From Filosporella fistucella (taxonomy: Eukaryota > Ascomycota > Leotiomycetes > Helotiales), in NCBI GenBank assembly GCA_030077755.1, contig JAQJZZ010000013.1, positions 930,001 through 994,000 on the forward strand: a stretch of DNA of 64,000 nucleotides, written 5' to 3'. Shown here in pieces: positions 43,388 to 54,690 of this stretch. Within the stretch, counting starts at the first letter, position 1. The number at the start of each line of letters is the position of its first letter. Position numbers and translations under genes: made by a program. A model generated the notes under the pieces. The model ran no database searches and was not told the origin of the DNA. It saw nothing but the letters and a program-made list of their open reading frames with translations.

Positions 43388-46300
43388 CTAAATGAAAACA
43401 CCGCCTTCCCCACTTGCATTGCTTGCAATTCTCCGCCTTCTGGAGCTCAAGAACATTTCAACCATCTTTTTACTACCCATGACCTGTGCTTCATGTTCAC
43501 TCACGCTTGTTCTGTGTCCCATCATCCCCGTTCCATCGGTGCCGTAGATGTCATCATGTTCCTCAACATTGGCCCGTGTCATGCCCGATCCAGGTGTTCG
43601 GTATCGAGAGTTAGTTGACGACGACCCATACTGCTTATCAGTATAACTGAGCGCACCGGCCGAACTTGGAGTATTTGCAGTACTTGGACGGCCATTTCGT
43701 CTCACAAGTTTAGCTGGCGTCTCGATGCTTCTGATGCTCCTGCTTTTTGTGCTCCGGAGTGTTGCTTGGGAAACATTTCTCTTGTGCAATATATTCCGAC
43801 CGCTCAAGCTAGAATTCTTTATCGCAGAATTCGGAGCGCTTCCTCCACGAGTAGTATTGTTCGTGGCAATTGATCGGAGCGACGATTTCGATTGCATGGT
43901 ACGCAGAGATGAATGAACAGGCACAGGCGGTGGTGGAGGGGGAACCGGGATAGCAGATGGTGGCTTAACTTCAATGGACTCGACCAGAGATACCGCAGAT
44001 CTGTTTTTGAGAATTGGCTTCAAAAGCTGTCCATTTGATTGAGCTTGAATATTTGGATTTTGCGAGACAAGGCCGAGAGGTTGCTTTGCAATACTTGGCT
44101 TTCGAGATGGCACTTCATCATCATCTGTAATCTGTGCGTTTTCTCGAATGTGTCCAACATTAAACGATTTGGGCATTGTAGGTAAGGCATAATTGATGTA
44201 GCCTGTGTTGATGTTCTCCTTGGCCCTTTCGAGCTTCGCAACCTCAGATGACATCCATGTTTTCCACTCAGTCGAGCCAGCGGAGCTAGTGGCACGATGA
44301 TTGTTTTGATTGGGCATGGCGGATCGATATGTTCTTGTATCGATGATAATAACATCCCCCGAGCCGCCATCAGTAGGTGGATTCTCAGAGATGGGCACAT
44401 CGCCGGGAAGCAAGGACAATGCACTGCCTGTAGCTGCAGGAGCTTGACCGCTTGTTGATCTCGAATATATGCTATCGTTGTAGGTTGTCTTGGGTTGTTG
44501 ATTTTCTCTTCCAACAACTTCAGCAGAAGAGTTACTTTCTGACGGAGCCAGGTACAATGGATTTCGAATCTGGGTCGAAACAGTCACACCTCCAGGGAGA
44601 GCGGACGTTACATACTCCCCACCAATCATGGCACGGCGAAAAGGGCTAGTAGTTCGCGATATCGCGAAGGATGACCCTCCGAAAAAAGTTGATTTAGTTT
44701 CACGTAACATCTTACTCCCCGTGACTGAGGGCTCATTACGGATTGCAATCTCTTGAGGAGTCAAGCCAACATTCTCTGGCACAGTGTGATAAGATGTCTT
44801 GGTGCTGGCTTCGCGGGACATTCCATCGGGAGGGCTACCCGAATTGCCTTTAATAAGCTGCTGGTAGTTGGGATGCTTGGCAATTTGGGTTGTAATCACT
44901 TTGGGGTCTCTTGGTGAGAACACATCATCTTCACTTCGCATTCGTGCCTCTCGGAGAGGATCTGCTTGAACCCACTGATGAACGTGTGGTCCAGTAACGC
45001 CGAAGACTTCTTCGGCTTGGGCAGAGTGAATCGAATCTGATCTTACCCATTGATGTTCATGATTTCCAAGTTGACTTCTGCTGCTCTCACTTGGAGGGAC
45101 CTGTCTGATTGTAGCTGGTGTGCCATTGCCAAAATTGCTGCTAACAGAGGCACTGCGCTGACGTACGCCACCTCCTGCAACGAGACTTTCGAAACTGGCT
45201 CTCCGTGAGGCATCCATCCTAGACTTCGGACTGTTTTCATCGAGACGTTTCATCAAGGCAGAGTAAACTCGGGCACTATCAACTACACCATTTTTGGAAC
45301 TGGAGACATGACTAGTACTTTTGCTTGGTCGATTGACGATCGGATATGCAGAGAACTGGTTTGCCAACCTCTGGCGTGTGAAAGACGATGATGGATGGTG
45401 AGTACCATTCTCGTTAATGATTGACAGTCGTTGATTTTCGCGCTCCACTAATACTCTAGCTCCTTGACTTGTCACGGTATTGACAGCTGTACTGTTCCAG
45501 CTTGTGACTCGAGATTTGTCATCATCGTTCTCCTGGTCGCTCCTGAAGCTCTTGACGCTCCCAGCATGCGAACTTAATTGCTGATTCGAATCGACAGCAT
45601 GCAACGATGGAATTCGACTTGCCACTCGAGACAGAGAGGGTCTATTTGGGTGGGGAATATTCAAGAAGTCTTCTTGTGGCGTATCTGCTTCACCATTGTA
45701 TTGCCGAACATGCGTCTCTCGGGCCTCAACTTGCTGATTTGGGATCGCTACTGGGTCGTCCTTACTTCTACCAAAAACCTTCCTCAGCTTCTTTTTGATG
45801 TTGTTGGAAGCTTTGCGTGCTGCATCTTTCAAGGTTGACTCTTTTGCCGAAGACTGATTGGAGGATGCAACTGGCATGCCGTAGCCATTTGTGCTGCTAC
45901 TGCTGCGCACAGATCTTCGAAATGGTTTCTCCTGCCTCTGGGCCTTCGACCGAAATATAAAGGAAGGTTGCTCACGAAACGTTTGCTGGGTGGTCTCATG
46001 GAAGAACTTATCCCGAGCCATTTGGACAACTGCATCATTTCTTTCTTGGGTGGCTTGGCTATTGCTTCGTAAGAAGCTCATCGACTTTGGAGCACGCAGT
46101 GCAGCTCTTGGGGGGCCGCCCTGCGGAGTACGAGAGTATGTGCTCAGCAATCCAAGGTAAGAACTTTCGGGTCTAGTTGGACTACCGTTTGAGTAGAAGA
46201 CGCTCGGCGCCTTGAGAGGACTGAACATTGATTTCGATCTGCGTAGACGGCGATATGAGGATGGGGTGGAGAAAACATCATCCTCACAAGTATAATATTC

Positions 46301-46819
46301 GTCGAAAGCGTTCCCGGTTACGACACTCGCAGCACCACCTCTACCAGATGCTTTGCCAATAGATGATGATCGGCTTGGTGGACGGTATACTGCAGGAACC
46401 GGCGCATTTGTAGTCATTGCCATGGGCCGAAGTGTTCCTGAACTTATGCTTGGCTGGACGGTACTTTGTGTAGCTCTTGTCGCAATGGACTGACTTCTCT
46501 TCACGCCAACGCCATTCGGACCAACAAATCGGACACTGAGTTGTCTTTTGACCGTTCGATCACCATTGCCAGCCGCACTCGTCTGTGAGGAGAGCGATTG
46601 ACAGTTCTGACGGCTGTGATCAGCTGTGTTGCTTCGAGATAATCCGCCGCTGTCGCTCACATCAGTCTTGTTCCTCTCTTGGGCTCGAGTGAATGCTAAC
46701 GTTGCGGCTGTCTGAGCATGATGGCGTGCTACTTCAGGGTCGATGGATTCATGCTTGCTTTGGGTTGATGATGTTGATTTACTTCGACTCAGTCGATGGG
46801 AGCTATTACGACGAAGCAT
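43388..46819 (-). CDS. Conserved-type fungal disordered protein, 1,143 residues
   Basis: Single long exon starting at the ATG at 46819 (MLRRNSSHRLSRSKSTSSTQ). Composition is Ser/Arg/Pro-rich with little predicted structure. Visible pieces include an early helical block (HHAQTAATLAFTRAQERN), a VRFVGPNGVGVKRS motif near residue 98, a helical basic stretch (KDAARKASNNIKKKLRKVFG, about 340), a polyproline run (PVPPPPPPVPV, about 960) and a conserved-looking end (KKMVEMFLSSRRRRIASNAS). I recognise this only as a type of Pezizomycotina hypothetical protein, perhaps a scaffold or phosphoprotein. A GTAAGC donor at 46883 and a CAG acceptor two bases before the ATG could form a 62-nt leader intron. An alternative upstream coding exon is described at 46900-47037. 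Confidence 0.85.
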   Translation of the reverse strand: MLRRNSSHRLSRSKSTSSTQSKHESIDPEVARHHAQTAATLAFTRAQERNKTDVSDSGGLSRSNTADHSRQNCQSLSSQTSAAGNGDRTVKRQLSVRFVGPNGVGVKRSQSIATRATQSTVQPSISSGTLRPMAMTTNAPVPAVYRPPSRSSSIGKASGRGGAASVVTGNAFDEYYTCEDDVFSTPSSYRRLRRSKSMFSPLKAPSVFYSNGSPTRPESSYLGLLSTYSRTPQGGPPRAALRAPKSMSFLRSNSQATQERNDAVVQMARDKFFHETTQQTFREQPSFIFRSKAQRQEKPFRRSVRSSSSTNGYGMPVASSNQSSAKESTLKDAARKASNNIKKKLRKVFGRSKDDPVAIPNQQVEARETHVRQYNGEADTPQEDFLNIPHPNRPSLSRVASRIPSLHAVDSNQQLSSHAGSVKSFRSDQENDDDKSRVTSWNSTAVNTVTSQGARVLVERENQRLSIINENGTHHPSSSFTRQRLANQFSAYPIVNRPSKSTSHVSSSKNGVVDSARVYSALMKRLDENSPKSRMDASRRASFESLVAGGGVRQRSASVSSNFGNGTPATIRQVPPSESSRSQLGNHEHQWVRSDSIHSAQAEEVFGVTGPHVHQWVQADPLREARMRSEDDVFSPRDPKVITTQIAKHPNYQQLIKGNSGSPPDGMSREASTKTSYHTVPENVGLTPQEIAIRNEPSVTGSKMLRETKSTFFGGSSFAISRTTSPFRRAMIGGEYVTSALPGGVTVSTQIRNPLYLAPSESNSSAEVVGRENQQPKTTYNDSIYSRSTSGQAPAATGSALSLLPGDVPISENPPTDGGSGDVIIIDTRTYRSAMPNQNNHRATSSAGSTEWKTWMSSEVAKLERAKENINTGYINYALPTMPKSFNVGHIRENAQITDDDEVPSRKPSIAKQPLGLVSQNPNIQAQSNGQLLKPILKNRSAVSLVESIEVKPPSAIPVPPPPPPVPVHSSLRTMQSKSSLRSIATNNTTRGGSAPNSAIKNSSLSGRNILHKRNVSQATLRSTKSRSIRSIETPAKLVRRNGRPSTANTPSSAGALSYTDKQYGSSSTNSRYRTPGSGMTRANVEEHDDIYGTDGTGMMGHRTSVSEHEAQVMGSKKMVEMFLSSRRRRIASNASGEGGVFI

Positions 46820-46899
46820 ATCTGCGATGTATCTCAGGGATGAAGTAATTGAAATACTCGTAAATTGCGATAGGTGTGCTTACGCTATCGCATACAGTA

Positions 46900-47037
46900 T
46901 TAACCAAAAGTGAGACAAATCGATGATGAAGAGCGAGTGGGGAGCATCGAGAGGCGGTTGGATATAGCAATAGCGGCGTAGAGGAGGAAGGAGCATATGC
47001 CTCCTAATACCAAAACGAGAAGGAACTGCCCGCGCAT
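46900..47037 (-). CDS. Small hydrophobic ORF upstream of the disordered-protein gene
   Basis: A 45-codon frame from the ATG at 47037 reads MRGQFLLVLVLGGICSFLLY, AAIAISNRL and then a Ser-rich end, stopping at 46900. It has the look of a signal anchor. A GT (GTTAAT) just before its stop can be spliced, in phase 1, to the acceptor at 46822 so that SICLTF joins DMLRRNSS and the hydrophobic segment becomes the N-terminus of the downstream 1,143-residue protein. Alternatively it is a separate microprotein or an upstream ORF. Confidence 0.3.
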   Translation of the reverse strand: MRGQFLLVLVLGGICSFLLYAAIAISNRLSMLPTRSSSSICLTFG

Positions 47038-47367
47038 ACTTGTAAAGCATCAATGTTACTAGATGAGTGAAATCAAAGAAAAAATGAAGCGATTTCTTGC
47101 AGGAAGGACTAGAGGGAACGATGGATGATAAAATAAGGCAATATTGTTAGGCCACTTGGCGTATATATAGGATACCTTCTGAGCCTTGCAGAAGTGGAGA
47201 GTAAAATAATACAATCGTGATCAGGAGACGAATATATCCAGTCTGACCTTAAACAACTTAGCAATCCCTTATATAACCCAAACGAGATGATCATTTCATC
47301 TAACCTATACACTTTTATTTTTATCATACAGATACAGATGTCCTACCCATTCCATTCCCAAGCATCT
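47038..47367. other. Intergenic between disordered-protein gene and WBP1
   Basis: Holds the 3' flank of WBP1 and presumably the promoter of the downstream gene. No gene is seen. Confidence 0.4.
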
Positions 47368-48946
47368 TTAGTTGATTATTTTCCCGCTCGTCGTCAATTT
47401 CAAAGGGACTGGCTTACTCCAGAGCCATAACGCAACAAATGCAATCCAACCAAAGACAGTGACAGCAATTCCTGATATCCATGGCCATGCTCCGCTGATG
47501 ACCCAACTTCTTGGCCACTCGTCATGCGCAAAGTGGCGAACTGTGACGGTGTTCTTCTCCTCCACGTTAGAGAGGAAAGGGCGCTTATAGTTGACCTTGA
47601 AGTTGAAGATTCCGTGTTGATCGGGAAGTTTGAAGGATGTAGTGTAGATTGTTGAGTTTGAAGTTGTGGTAACGGCCTTGAGTGGAAGGCGATGGAAAGG
47701 AGAAAGCATGGAGAATTCGAGTTGAACAACGTCACCTGTAGGTGGGACGAAAGGAACCCACTTGTCCCAGGAGTATTCGGATATCTCAATATTGTATGTC
47801 TATATCCGAGTCAGGATGTCACTTGTTCAGGAATTCGGGATTTACATACCACGTCGTTCTTGACTCGATAAATTTTGGGGTTAGTGGTGTTGCTCTTGAC
47901 ACCACCCTCGTTGAGGTGATGCTCAATTTTGCCAACCTTCAAGACGCCTATCTCATTGAAAGTCCACCCAGTGACTTCCTTAGAGAAAGCTTGGTTGGAT
48001 GTCTTGACCTCCTTTGCATCGCTTCCCACGCCCGCCAATCCCACACTGCGCTTGACCTTGGCATCAAACCAGGTATCCTCGAGCATCTCAGCTGCTCCGA
48101 TCACAGTAAATCGAGCAGAATTTCTAGCTTGCATGGTGGTGATCAAAGACAATTGTGGACCAACGCCAAATGGATCCTCCACGCCTTCCACATCATCCTT
48201 GGGGTTATATGAGTATGCCGTTCGAGGAGCTCGGAGGATCGGAGTCAACAATGGACTGGTATTTCCCAATGTTTGTCCAACACCTCTGGGGAAAGCAATG
48301 ACCTCTCCACCCTTTCCACTTCCCTTGAAGAAGTTCTTGACATCTGGTCGGATTGAGTCCGGTCTTGGGACCAAAACAACATCGTGCTTTTCTGCCGCAC
48401 TAAGTGTATCAAAGTTGAAGTGATCAACAACGAGTGCATTGCGATCAGTAGGAAGGTGGATGTCGAGTTCGAGGAGAAGGGAAACTACAGCAGTTGGAGT
48501 TGCAGTCGATGACGAGAGACCCAGGAGGATATTTCCCCCTGCATTGATGAAATCGAGAAGGAGTTTTGGTGTAAGATTTGGCCCAAGTCCTGCAAATATC
48601 AGCGCAAGCTTCGAGAAAGCAATTTCGACGACTATTACCTTTCGACTTGGTGGGGAGGACGAGAAGGTGGTCATAAGCTCTCTCTCCGAGCTCGAATAAC
48701 GCAACCTTATCGCTCTTCGGCGATTCAAATGTAAGACTAAATCCTCTGCCTAGAATTATCATCAGTCAATCCCAAATCTCACAACTGTCTTTTGAATGCC
48801 ATACCTTCTAAATCCGCAAAATATTTCGAATATTTGCTCTTCTCAGCCAATTCCTCGAGCACAACCAGCAATTTATTCCCACTCTCACTCGCAGCTTGCA
48901 CAACTGCGAGCAGCCCTAGTAGCAGAAAAGAAAGTAACCACCTCAT
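47368..48946 (-). CDS. WBP1: Oligosaccharyltransferase 48-kDa subunit (WBP1/OST48)
   Basis: Exons are 48946-48805, 48749-48639, 48589-47850 and 47799-47368. They sum to 1,425 nt, giving 474 residues. This is the ER membrane subunit of the complex that transfers the dolichol-linked glycan to Asn. A signal peptide (MRWLLSFLLLGLLAVVQA) is followed by the luminal domain (KLLVVLEE, FINAGGNILLGLSS, FDTLSAAEKHDVVLVPRPDS and VTGWTFNEIGVLKVGKIEHH blocks of the family). The C-terminal domain begins at YNIEISEYSWDKWVPF and ends in one membrane span (ISGIAVTVFGWIAFVALWLW) and a short cytosolic tail (KLTTSGKIIN). The tail lacks the exact KKXX ER-retrieval signal of yeast Wbp1, though a lysine at position -4 remains. 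Confidence 0.96.
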
Positions 48947-49242
48947 GTTTGTTGACGCTGATGTAGAATTTCCTCGTTGTTCAGTTGCGCGTCCTGGAGC
49001 TTTAGGAAACGTATACAATTGCCAAGACCTCCATCACTGCAGGGGTGGAGAGCTCAATACACGTGATCTTGAATGGTCCGAGCTTTCATCTCAGATTGAA
49101 CGTTCGAGGTTAATGTGGGAAGACCAGTTCTTGCTACACTTCTGCAACACGATAGGACATTTGAAGGGGAGTTGCATATTGTCAATTGTGTGAGTCTACA
49201 AACATCTGCGAGCTTGAAATTGCTCTAATACCTCTAGCCACC
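48947..49242. promoter_or_regulatory. Short bidirectional promoter, WBP1 / complex I 9.5 kDa
   Basis: Only 296 bp separate the two start codons. An E-box CACGTG lies at about 49060. On the + side, GTGAGT at 49190 and CTCTAG ending at 49237, with a CTAAT in between, could form a 48-nt 5'-UTR intron ending five bases before the ATG. Confidence 0.5.
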
Positions 49243-49528
49243 ATGTCTACCATACCACGATTCTTCTCACAACCATTCCGCTACATGCGATGGGCAGCAA
49301 TCGAAAAGCCCGCCATCTTCTATTCGGTCGTCATCGGATCATTGGGACCTGTCGCTATTCTGGTGGTGCCTCCAATTCGAACCGCGTTAGGTGATCCAAT
49401 CAGGCCACAGATTCCACTCACATACCCGAGTATGTCCCTTATACCGAGAGAATTGAAAGGGCGAAGGTGCTAATTGTATGATAGTTCCCACGACACCAAG
49501 GAAGGAATTGAGTGGATATGATGATTAG
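49243..49528 (+). CDS. nuo9.5: NADH:ubiquinone oxidoreductase 9.5 kDa subunit
   Basis: Exons are 49243-49429 and 49485-49528, giving 76 residues. This is a small accessory subunit of mitochondrial complex I in fungi, related to the NDUFA3 type. It begins MSTIPRFFSQPFRYMRWAAI, has one membrane helix (YSVVIGSLGPVAILVVPPI) followed by RTALGDPIRPQIPLTYPIP, and ends with SGYDD, the family's conserved C-terminus restored by splicing. No cleavable presequence is apparent, as is usual for this subunit. The ATG context is CCACCATG. Confidence 0.94.
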
Positions 49529-50798
49529 GCGTGTGGGGTCGTAGGGAAACTGTCGTCAAATACCGAGACGGGAATTGTATATATGATGGCGTTATCACAA
49601 TGGAGCATTTCAAACCAAGGTGTGTCCCAGCATTGAGTCTGTGGGGGCAAGTATACATTTCTCTGGGAATGCGCTACCAAGAAAGCTATCAAAGGTGAGA
49701 CTAACACGTGTAGCTCTCCTCTGAGTCTTGTGAAGTACACAAGTTTCCTTCCAGCGCACCCAGTGAAATAGATGTATCAAAGCTGGTTACTTTGAAATCA
49801 AATTGCTGGTGGCAGAGAAGCTGTAATGTGACTCTTCATCCTTGGAATTCTTTACTTGCCAAATAAGGCCCAAATTTCTAAGTGCACGTTGAGTGCCTCA
49901 AAGCATCAAGGTCTTGTGCTTGTATAGCAATCTTATAACTGGAGCGAGTGCCGAAGTGAAAGTCGCCCGTAAGGCGCAGACGCTACCTCAAGAGTCTGAG
50001 GTACATATTCGCAAATCCATCCACCTCTTCTCTGTAGTACAAAATATCTCGCTTGTACGATTGAACAACTACCTATTCCCCCAATTTCCAGATCCAAAAG
50101 AGCTCAACTCCGTGCATTTCCATAGCAATTAATTGTTCAAAGCCTCCCTCAGCCTTCTCAAAAGCAGCAAAAAACTACCAATTCAAATTCCACAACCCCA
50201 CATCAACCTTACACTCCCCCAAAAAGATTCCCAAAAATATATATACCTCTCTCAGAAACTGCAAAAACTCGGAAATCCCCTTCGAACAGGGATTTCGTAG
50301 AAAATCTGTCGTCAGATTTTTGAAGCCGCGAATATGGTGAGTCATGTCTCGATCGATCGTTGAACTGGTGGTCGTGGTTTGTTGGCCCAATTTTTTCTTT
50401 TCCTCCTCACAGTTTGTCCTGACCACTCCGCCAGGGGAGATGGCGCCTTCTGCTTGAGGAGAATAAGGTTATTTGGGCTTATAAAGAGAAGTGTATGGAA
50501 AATTTTGCATACACGTGAACGCTGGGTAGACACAGGGTTGGTTTGGATGCGATATCCATGCCAGGCAATGGATTGTATTTGGTTTTTGAGATATCGCTGT
50601 GAACTTTGCGAAAGTCATTATGATCATTTATGCATTCCCTTGCTCTTCACGGTGCCAATTGCACGAGTCACTAGGCTTTCTATCGTCCACGATCAGAATA
50701 CAGTGTATAGTTCTATTTGTGTACGGTCTATGTCTTCCAAATCTAAACGCGATCTATGTGTATCATGGTATCTCATCTCAAACCAATATCAGCTTCAC
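49529..50798. other. Intergenic spacer between convergent genes
   Basis: No gene supported. The open frame at 50379-51053 (+) is largely the antisense of the RTA1-like gene. Other short frames lack motifs. Confidence 0.5.
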
Positions 50799-51882
50799 CT
50801 AAACGGCTGTCTTTCCTGCCTCGACATCACTATTGCTAGCACTTCTCTCCTCACTGACATTACCGCTCTTCTCCCTCATCTTCCTCGCCTTCTTCTTCGA
50901 ACCCAACCCGCCAAGACCAACCATAGCCTCCTTGAAAGTGAAGGCTGGATTAAAGATATTCAGTGCAAAGCAAGCAACGATAACCATCACACCCTCGAAT
51001 CCAACAAACAGCCATTGCTGTCTAATCAAGTGCCCAGTCCATCCTTCTGCTAGCTCCACGACTCTGTATACACTCCTCCAGAAGATGCAAATCGTAGCAA
51101 GCGTCAACGCAGCCAGGAATCCTTTGAATTTCAAGGAGTTGCGAAGCTTGATGAAAAGTGGGTTTTGGTCGAATGCAGTCTCCCCCATTGACTTATATCT
51201 CTTGCGAGTGCGGATCGCAAAGTCGATGCAGAGGATCATAAAGACGCCTAGTGTGAAGACCTGGAATGCCAGACCAGCTACCATTATATTGTCTCCGATT
51301 TCTGGTGACTTGTTTGAGTGAGACGCTGCGGAGGCAATACCACCACCGGCAGCTTGCAATAGGAGGGACAGAAGATCGCAAGGGATGAACTGTATTTCTG
51401 GGTTAGCAGATGATGGTGGGGATATGAGGTGCACAGCCTACAATTCTAGTATATGACTCTGGCGCAATTCGAGAGTTCTCGGGCCCGAATGCGTACACAA
51501 TTCTCCGTAGACAGAGATATATACCACCAGCCATGAAAGCAGGTGCAATTGTCAGACAGACAATCTGCATCAAGAATCCATTCTCTTGCCACTGGTTCTT
51601 CCATGACATGATCCTTCCCACGTACCCAATAACCTCAAGTATAACGCCCGCGGTCATAGCGAATGTGAAAGCCGCTGCCCTCCGGGTGATTGCATATGTA
51701 GCAATGTATCCTATCAAAGAAATGGAGAACAAGGCCAGAAAAGTCGCATTGGCACTAATAGAGACACGATAAAAATAGTACGAGCTGTTGATATCGCAAG
51801 TATCGACGGTGCATTCGCGGAGAGCTTCTTCCCGAGTCTTGCGAGCAACCAGGCTCAATACGGAGGAGAGGATCGAAGCCAT
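50799..51882 (-). CDS. RTA1-like membrane protein (lipid-translocating exporter family)
   Basis: Exons are 51882-51442 and 51389-50799, giving 343 residues. Seven hydrophobic segments are visible. The RTA1 signature region includes GVILEVIGYVGRIMS, NGFLMQIVCLTIAPAFMAGG, YLCLRRIVYAFGPENSRI, FIPCDLLSLLLQAAGGGIAS, GLAFQVFTLGVFMILCIDFA and CIFWRSVYRVVELAEGW. The family includes yeast Rsb1 (sphingoid base release), Rta1 (7-aminocholesterol resistance) and Rtm1. Substrate cannot be inferred here. The C-terminal tail is basic then Ser/Glu-rich. The TGCxW-like N-terminus (CTVDTCDINSSYYFYRVS) is luminal or external. Confidence 0.93.
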
Positions 51883-53362
51883 ACTGCTGTTCGAGAGCCC
51901 AAGAGTTGAAGGAGATGGAGGGTATAAAATTCTTGCAAGAGTGATAAAGGCTCGGGAGTCGACTTCGTGGCAAGGCTAGCTCGATGTCGTAGCCTGCTGC
52001 TGGGGTATCAAAGCGACTTCTCTCTGTTTCAAGTAATGCAGTAACGCTTGAGTCTGACAGAGAGATGCGGAAGGCAAATATGAAAGAATGGAAAGAAACA
52101 GATTGTCTTGCTTACATGTGGGCATCATGGACATTTTGTATGTTTACGAAGCACACTGTGCCGCCTCATCAGGTCTCCATACAAATCGCAAATTCGATGT
52201 TTGTCGAGTGGGTCTTTGTATCGGAGAGAAGTCAATCCGCTTCAAGACGATGCTTTGGAGGTTATTGTTGGTCTATCATACCTAGGATCGGTTAGACTAT
52301 CTCGGATTTACGAGCCGAAGGCTTAGCGAGGCTTATTTTTGCTTCTTCTTGCATGTTGACGATATCAAAACAATTGTCATTGCTGAAGTTGTCAGCGTCT
52401 ATTGAAACATCTGTTTTGATAGTAATTGCTTTTAGTGATTCTGCACCGAAAATTGAAGCTTTGGAAACATGGCGTTCTGTGATGCTTCAACGATTCAGTC
52501 TCTATGGCATATTTCAAGCTTTTGTTCTGCTGTAGAAATGCTTGGAAATCTGTAATGTCGCTAAATTTATCCGTATTCGTGTTGAAGTCCTGTATGTCCC
52601 TTCACAAACCGTTTTTCCACTAGCTACTTTCTTCACGTGGGCTTAGTTTGTCCTTAGAAACGCGTACGTTTGGTTCTACATGCCTTTTCCGGCCAAGTGA
52701 GATAATTGATGTCGGCTACAAGATGTCCCGAATCCACCAATCACAGGGCGTTGAATACGATCATGAAGTATAACCAGCATCACTACCAAATACCTCGAAA
52801 CAAAATGCCACGCATTCTGCAGATAGAGAAAGTCCAAGATTCGATCATTGGGATCAATAAATTGCAGCAAATGGATTTGTGTCAGCAGTAACGTGTCAAA
52901 TCTTGCACATTCACGGTAAAGTTTTTAGATTGAGTTTCCTGTCTGCCTAACCTCATCCACACTTTTCCAGCCTCGAAGAGCTTCGAGATTGAAATAACGG
53001 CGTTTATCCTGCTTCAAGGATAAGGACTGAAGGCATATCTCAAGCACCCTGCGTCTCGGTATCCACCAGTCCCTCCATTGATGCCTAGCATTGAACGTAA
53101 GACCAAAATAATTTTCTCATTACTGCCAATATTCTCTGACTTAAATTTTCTCCAGTCTTCCCAAAATAAGGACTCGCACGAAACGCTGCTATCATCCTTC
53201 AGGCTGTACTTTATTCTGAGTTGCTTCTGTTGTCTTGCAGCCAGAAATCCAGCTGATAGCATAATGATATGGCTCATTCTTACCAGAACCCTTAACAGGA
53301 ATCCAACTGAAAGGGCTGGAGCTCTCGTTGAAAGTCTGATCATTCTGGCACACAAAGTTGAC
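51883..53362. other. Intergenic, no supported gene
   Basis: This is the 5' flank of the RTA1-like gene and the 3' flank of the next gene. Several overlapping open frames of 60-138 codons occur on both strands without motifs. CACGTG is present near 52636. Confidence 0.5.
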
Positions 53363-54341
53363 TCACTTGTTGTGCTTGTTTCTTGACACGTCTGGAGCTT
53401 TATCGTTGCGAGGATTGTATGGCTGATCACTCAATTTGGGAGGAAGAATATCTGGGACGAGAGGTACCCCAAGCATGATTTCATATGAGTACTTGCCATA
53501 AACAACATCAAGCGTGCCTTTCAGTGATATAGAATTTTGCCCTTCTTTCCCAATGCCTACTAATTGCGTTATTAATTATGTATTCGAGAATTCTTGGCTT
53601 ACTCACAATCTTCTGAGAGCGTCTGGTAAGCATCCGAGCAGCTCTTTGCGCATTCTGAACTGACATTATTAGGAATTTCCCAGTTGAGATTTACACGTAT
53701 GTCCTGCCAGGTGTCTGGATCTGGCAGAGAGCCTCTTCGTTCATTCGGGTGCATGTGAAGCGCGAGGATCATTTGGTTTCCAGCAGCGTCCACAACCCAT
53801 GTCAGACTGTTTTCGCTTTCATCGACCTCAATGCAGAACTGGCCGTACACATCTGTGAAGGTGAATGGTTCTTGAAACACATCACCCTCACAAGCACTGG
53901 GTCGCGCAAATGTTGCTGCTGCTGGTGGGGCATAGGTATAATCCTGCGCGCCGTCCATGGTACGGTTGCACTGGTATTGATATGCCTACTCCCACCCGCT
54001 CTCATGGGGCAGCTGGTGGTCAACTGGGCGCATTGAGTTTCACACACTTCAATAACTTCAACAAAGTCACAGCTCGCGGCGCAGGTACTGCATATTGAAG
54101 GTTTGGTTGCACTCAATGTGGGAGTTGTTACAGGGGGGCAGGTAATGGTTCCTGATAAAGCGGTCGCAGGTATGATGTTGTCAAACCCAAGCATATGTCC
54201 TAAAATCAGTGGAAAATAGACCAAATACACTATCGCCCGACTAAACCCTGGGGCAGCGATTTCTGGGATCTGTAGAAATTGTGCCCTAAGCAAGACAAGT
54301 TGAATAATGTCATTTATCGGTGAACGGAATCGCTGGGGCAT
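53363..54341 (-). CDS. Hypothetical Cys-containing protein, probably secreted or membrane-linked
   Basis: I do not recognise this gene. The 3' part is well defined: an exon ending at 53607 (SCSDAYQTLSEDC) splices through GTGAGT and TAG to 53556-53363 (IGKEGQNSISLKGTLDVVYG, ending RNKHNK). The middle exon reads YQYQCNRTMDGAQDYTYAPP, then SACEGDVFQEPF and SLTWVVDAAGNQMILALHMH. The 5' part is in another frame: a hydrophobic stretch (FSRAIVYLVYFPLILGHML), a Thr/Pro-rich linker and a Cys cluster (ICSTCAASCDFVEVIE). A 62-nt intron (GTGTGT to GAGTAG, about 54057-53996) would join VEVIE to AYQYQC in phase, but it removes further Cys. The start and first junction are uncertain. Confidence 0.5.
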
Positions 54342-54690
54342 TGACGACCCCCAATTCGGAAAAAGAGCCTCCGGTGCCAGATTTCAAGATAGTGCCACGC
54401 GATACATATGCGAGTACTTCGTGAGAAACAGTTCAAGAGCTCTTCGAAAGATCATCATACTAATGCTCTTTTAAACAGTATATACTTTAACAAATAAATT
54501 CATTTAGTCGTCTTGCCAGGGCAACGGGCAATGTGATAAGTGCATCGCCTTGTTGGTGACTGTTGGTGTCAGCGGAGAGGGTTGTGACAACAGGTATGAA
54601 GGTGCTGTGATATAGCATGATCAGTCATTCTCACAAATCGTGCACGGGAATTGAAAGTACCACATACCCAGTGGTACTTGTGGCATCAGG
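54342..54690. other. Intergenic, no gene seen
   Basis: Spacer between the Cys-containing gene (-) and the next small gene (+). Promoters of both are expected here. Confidence 0.4.
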
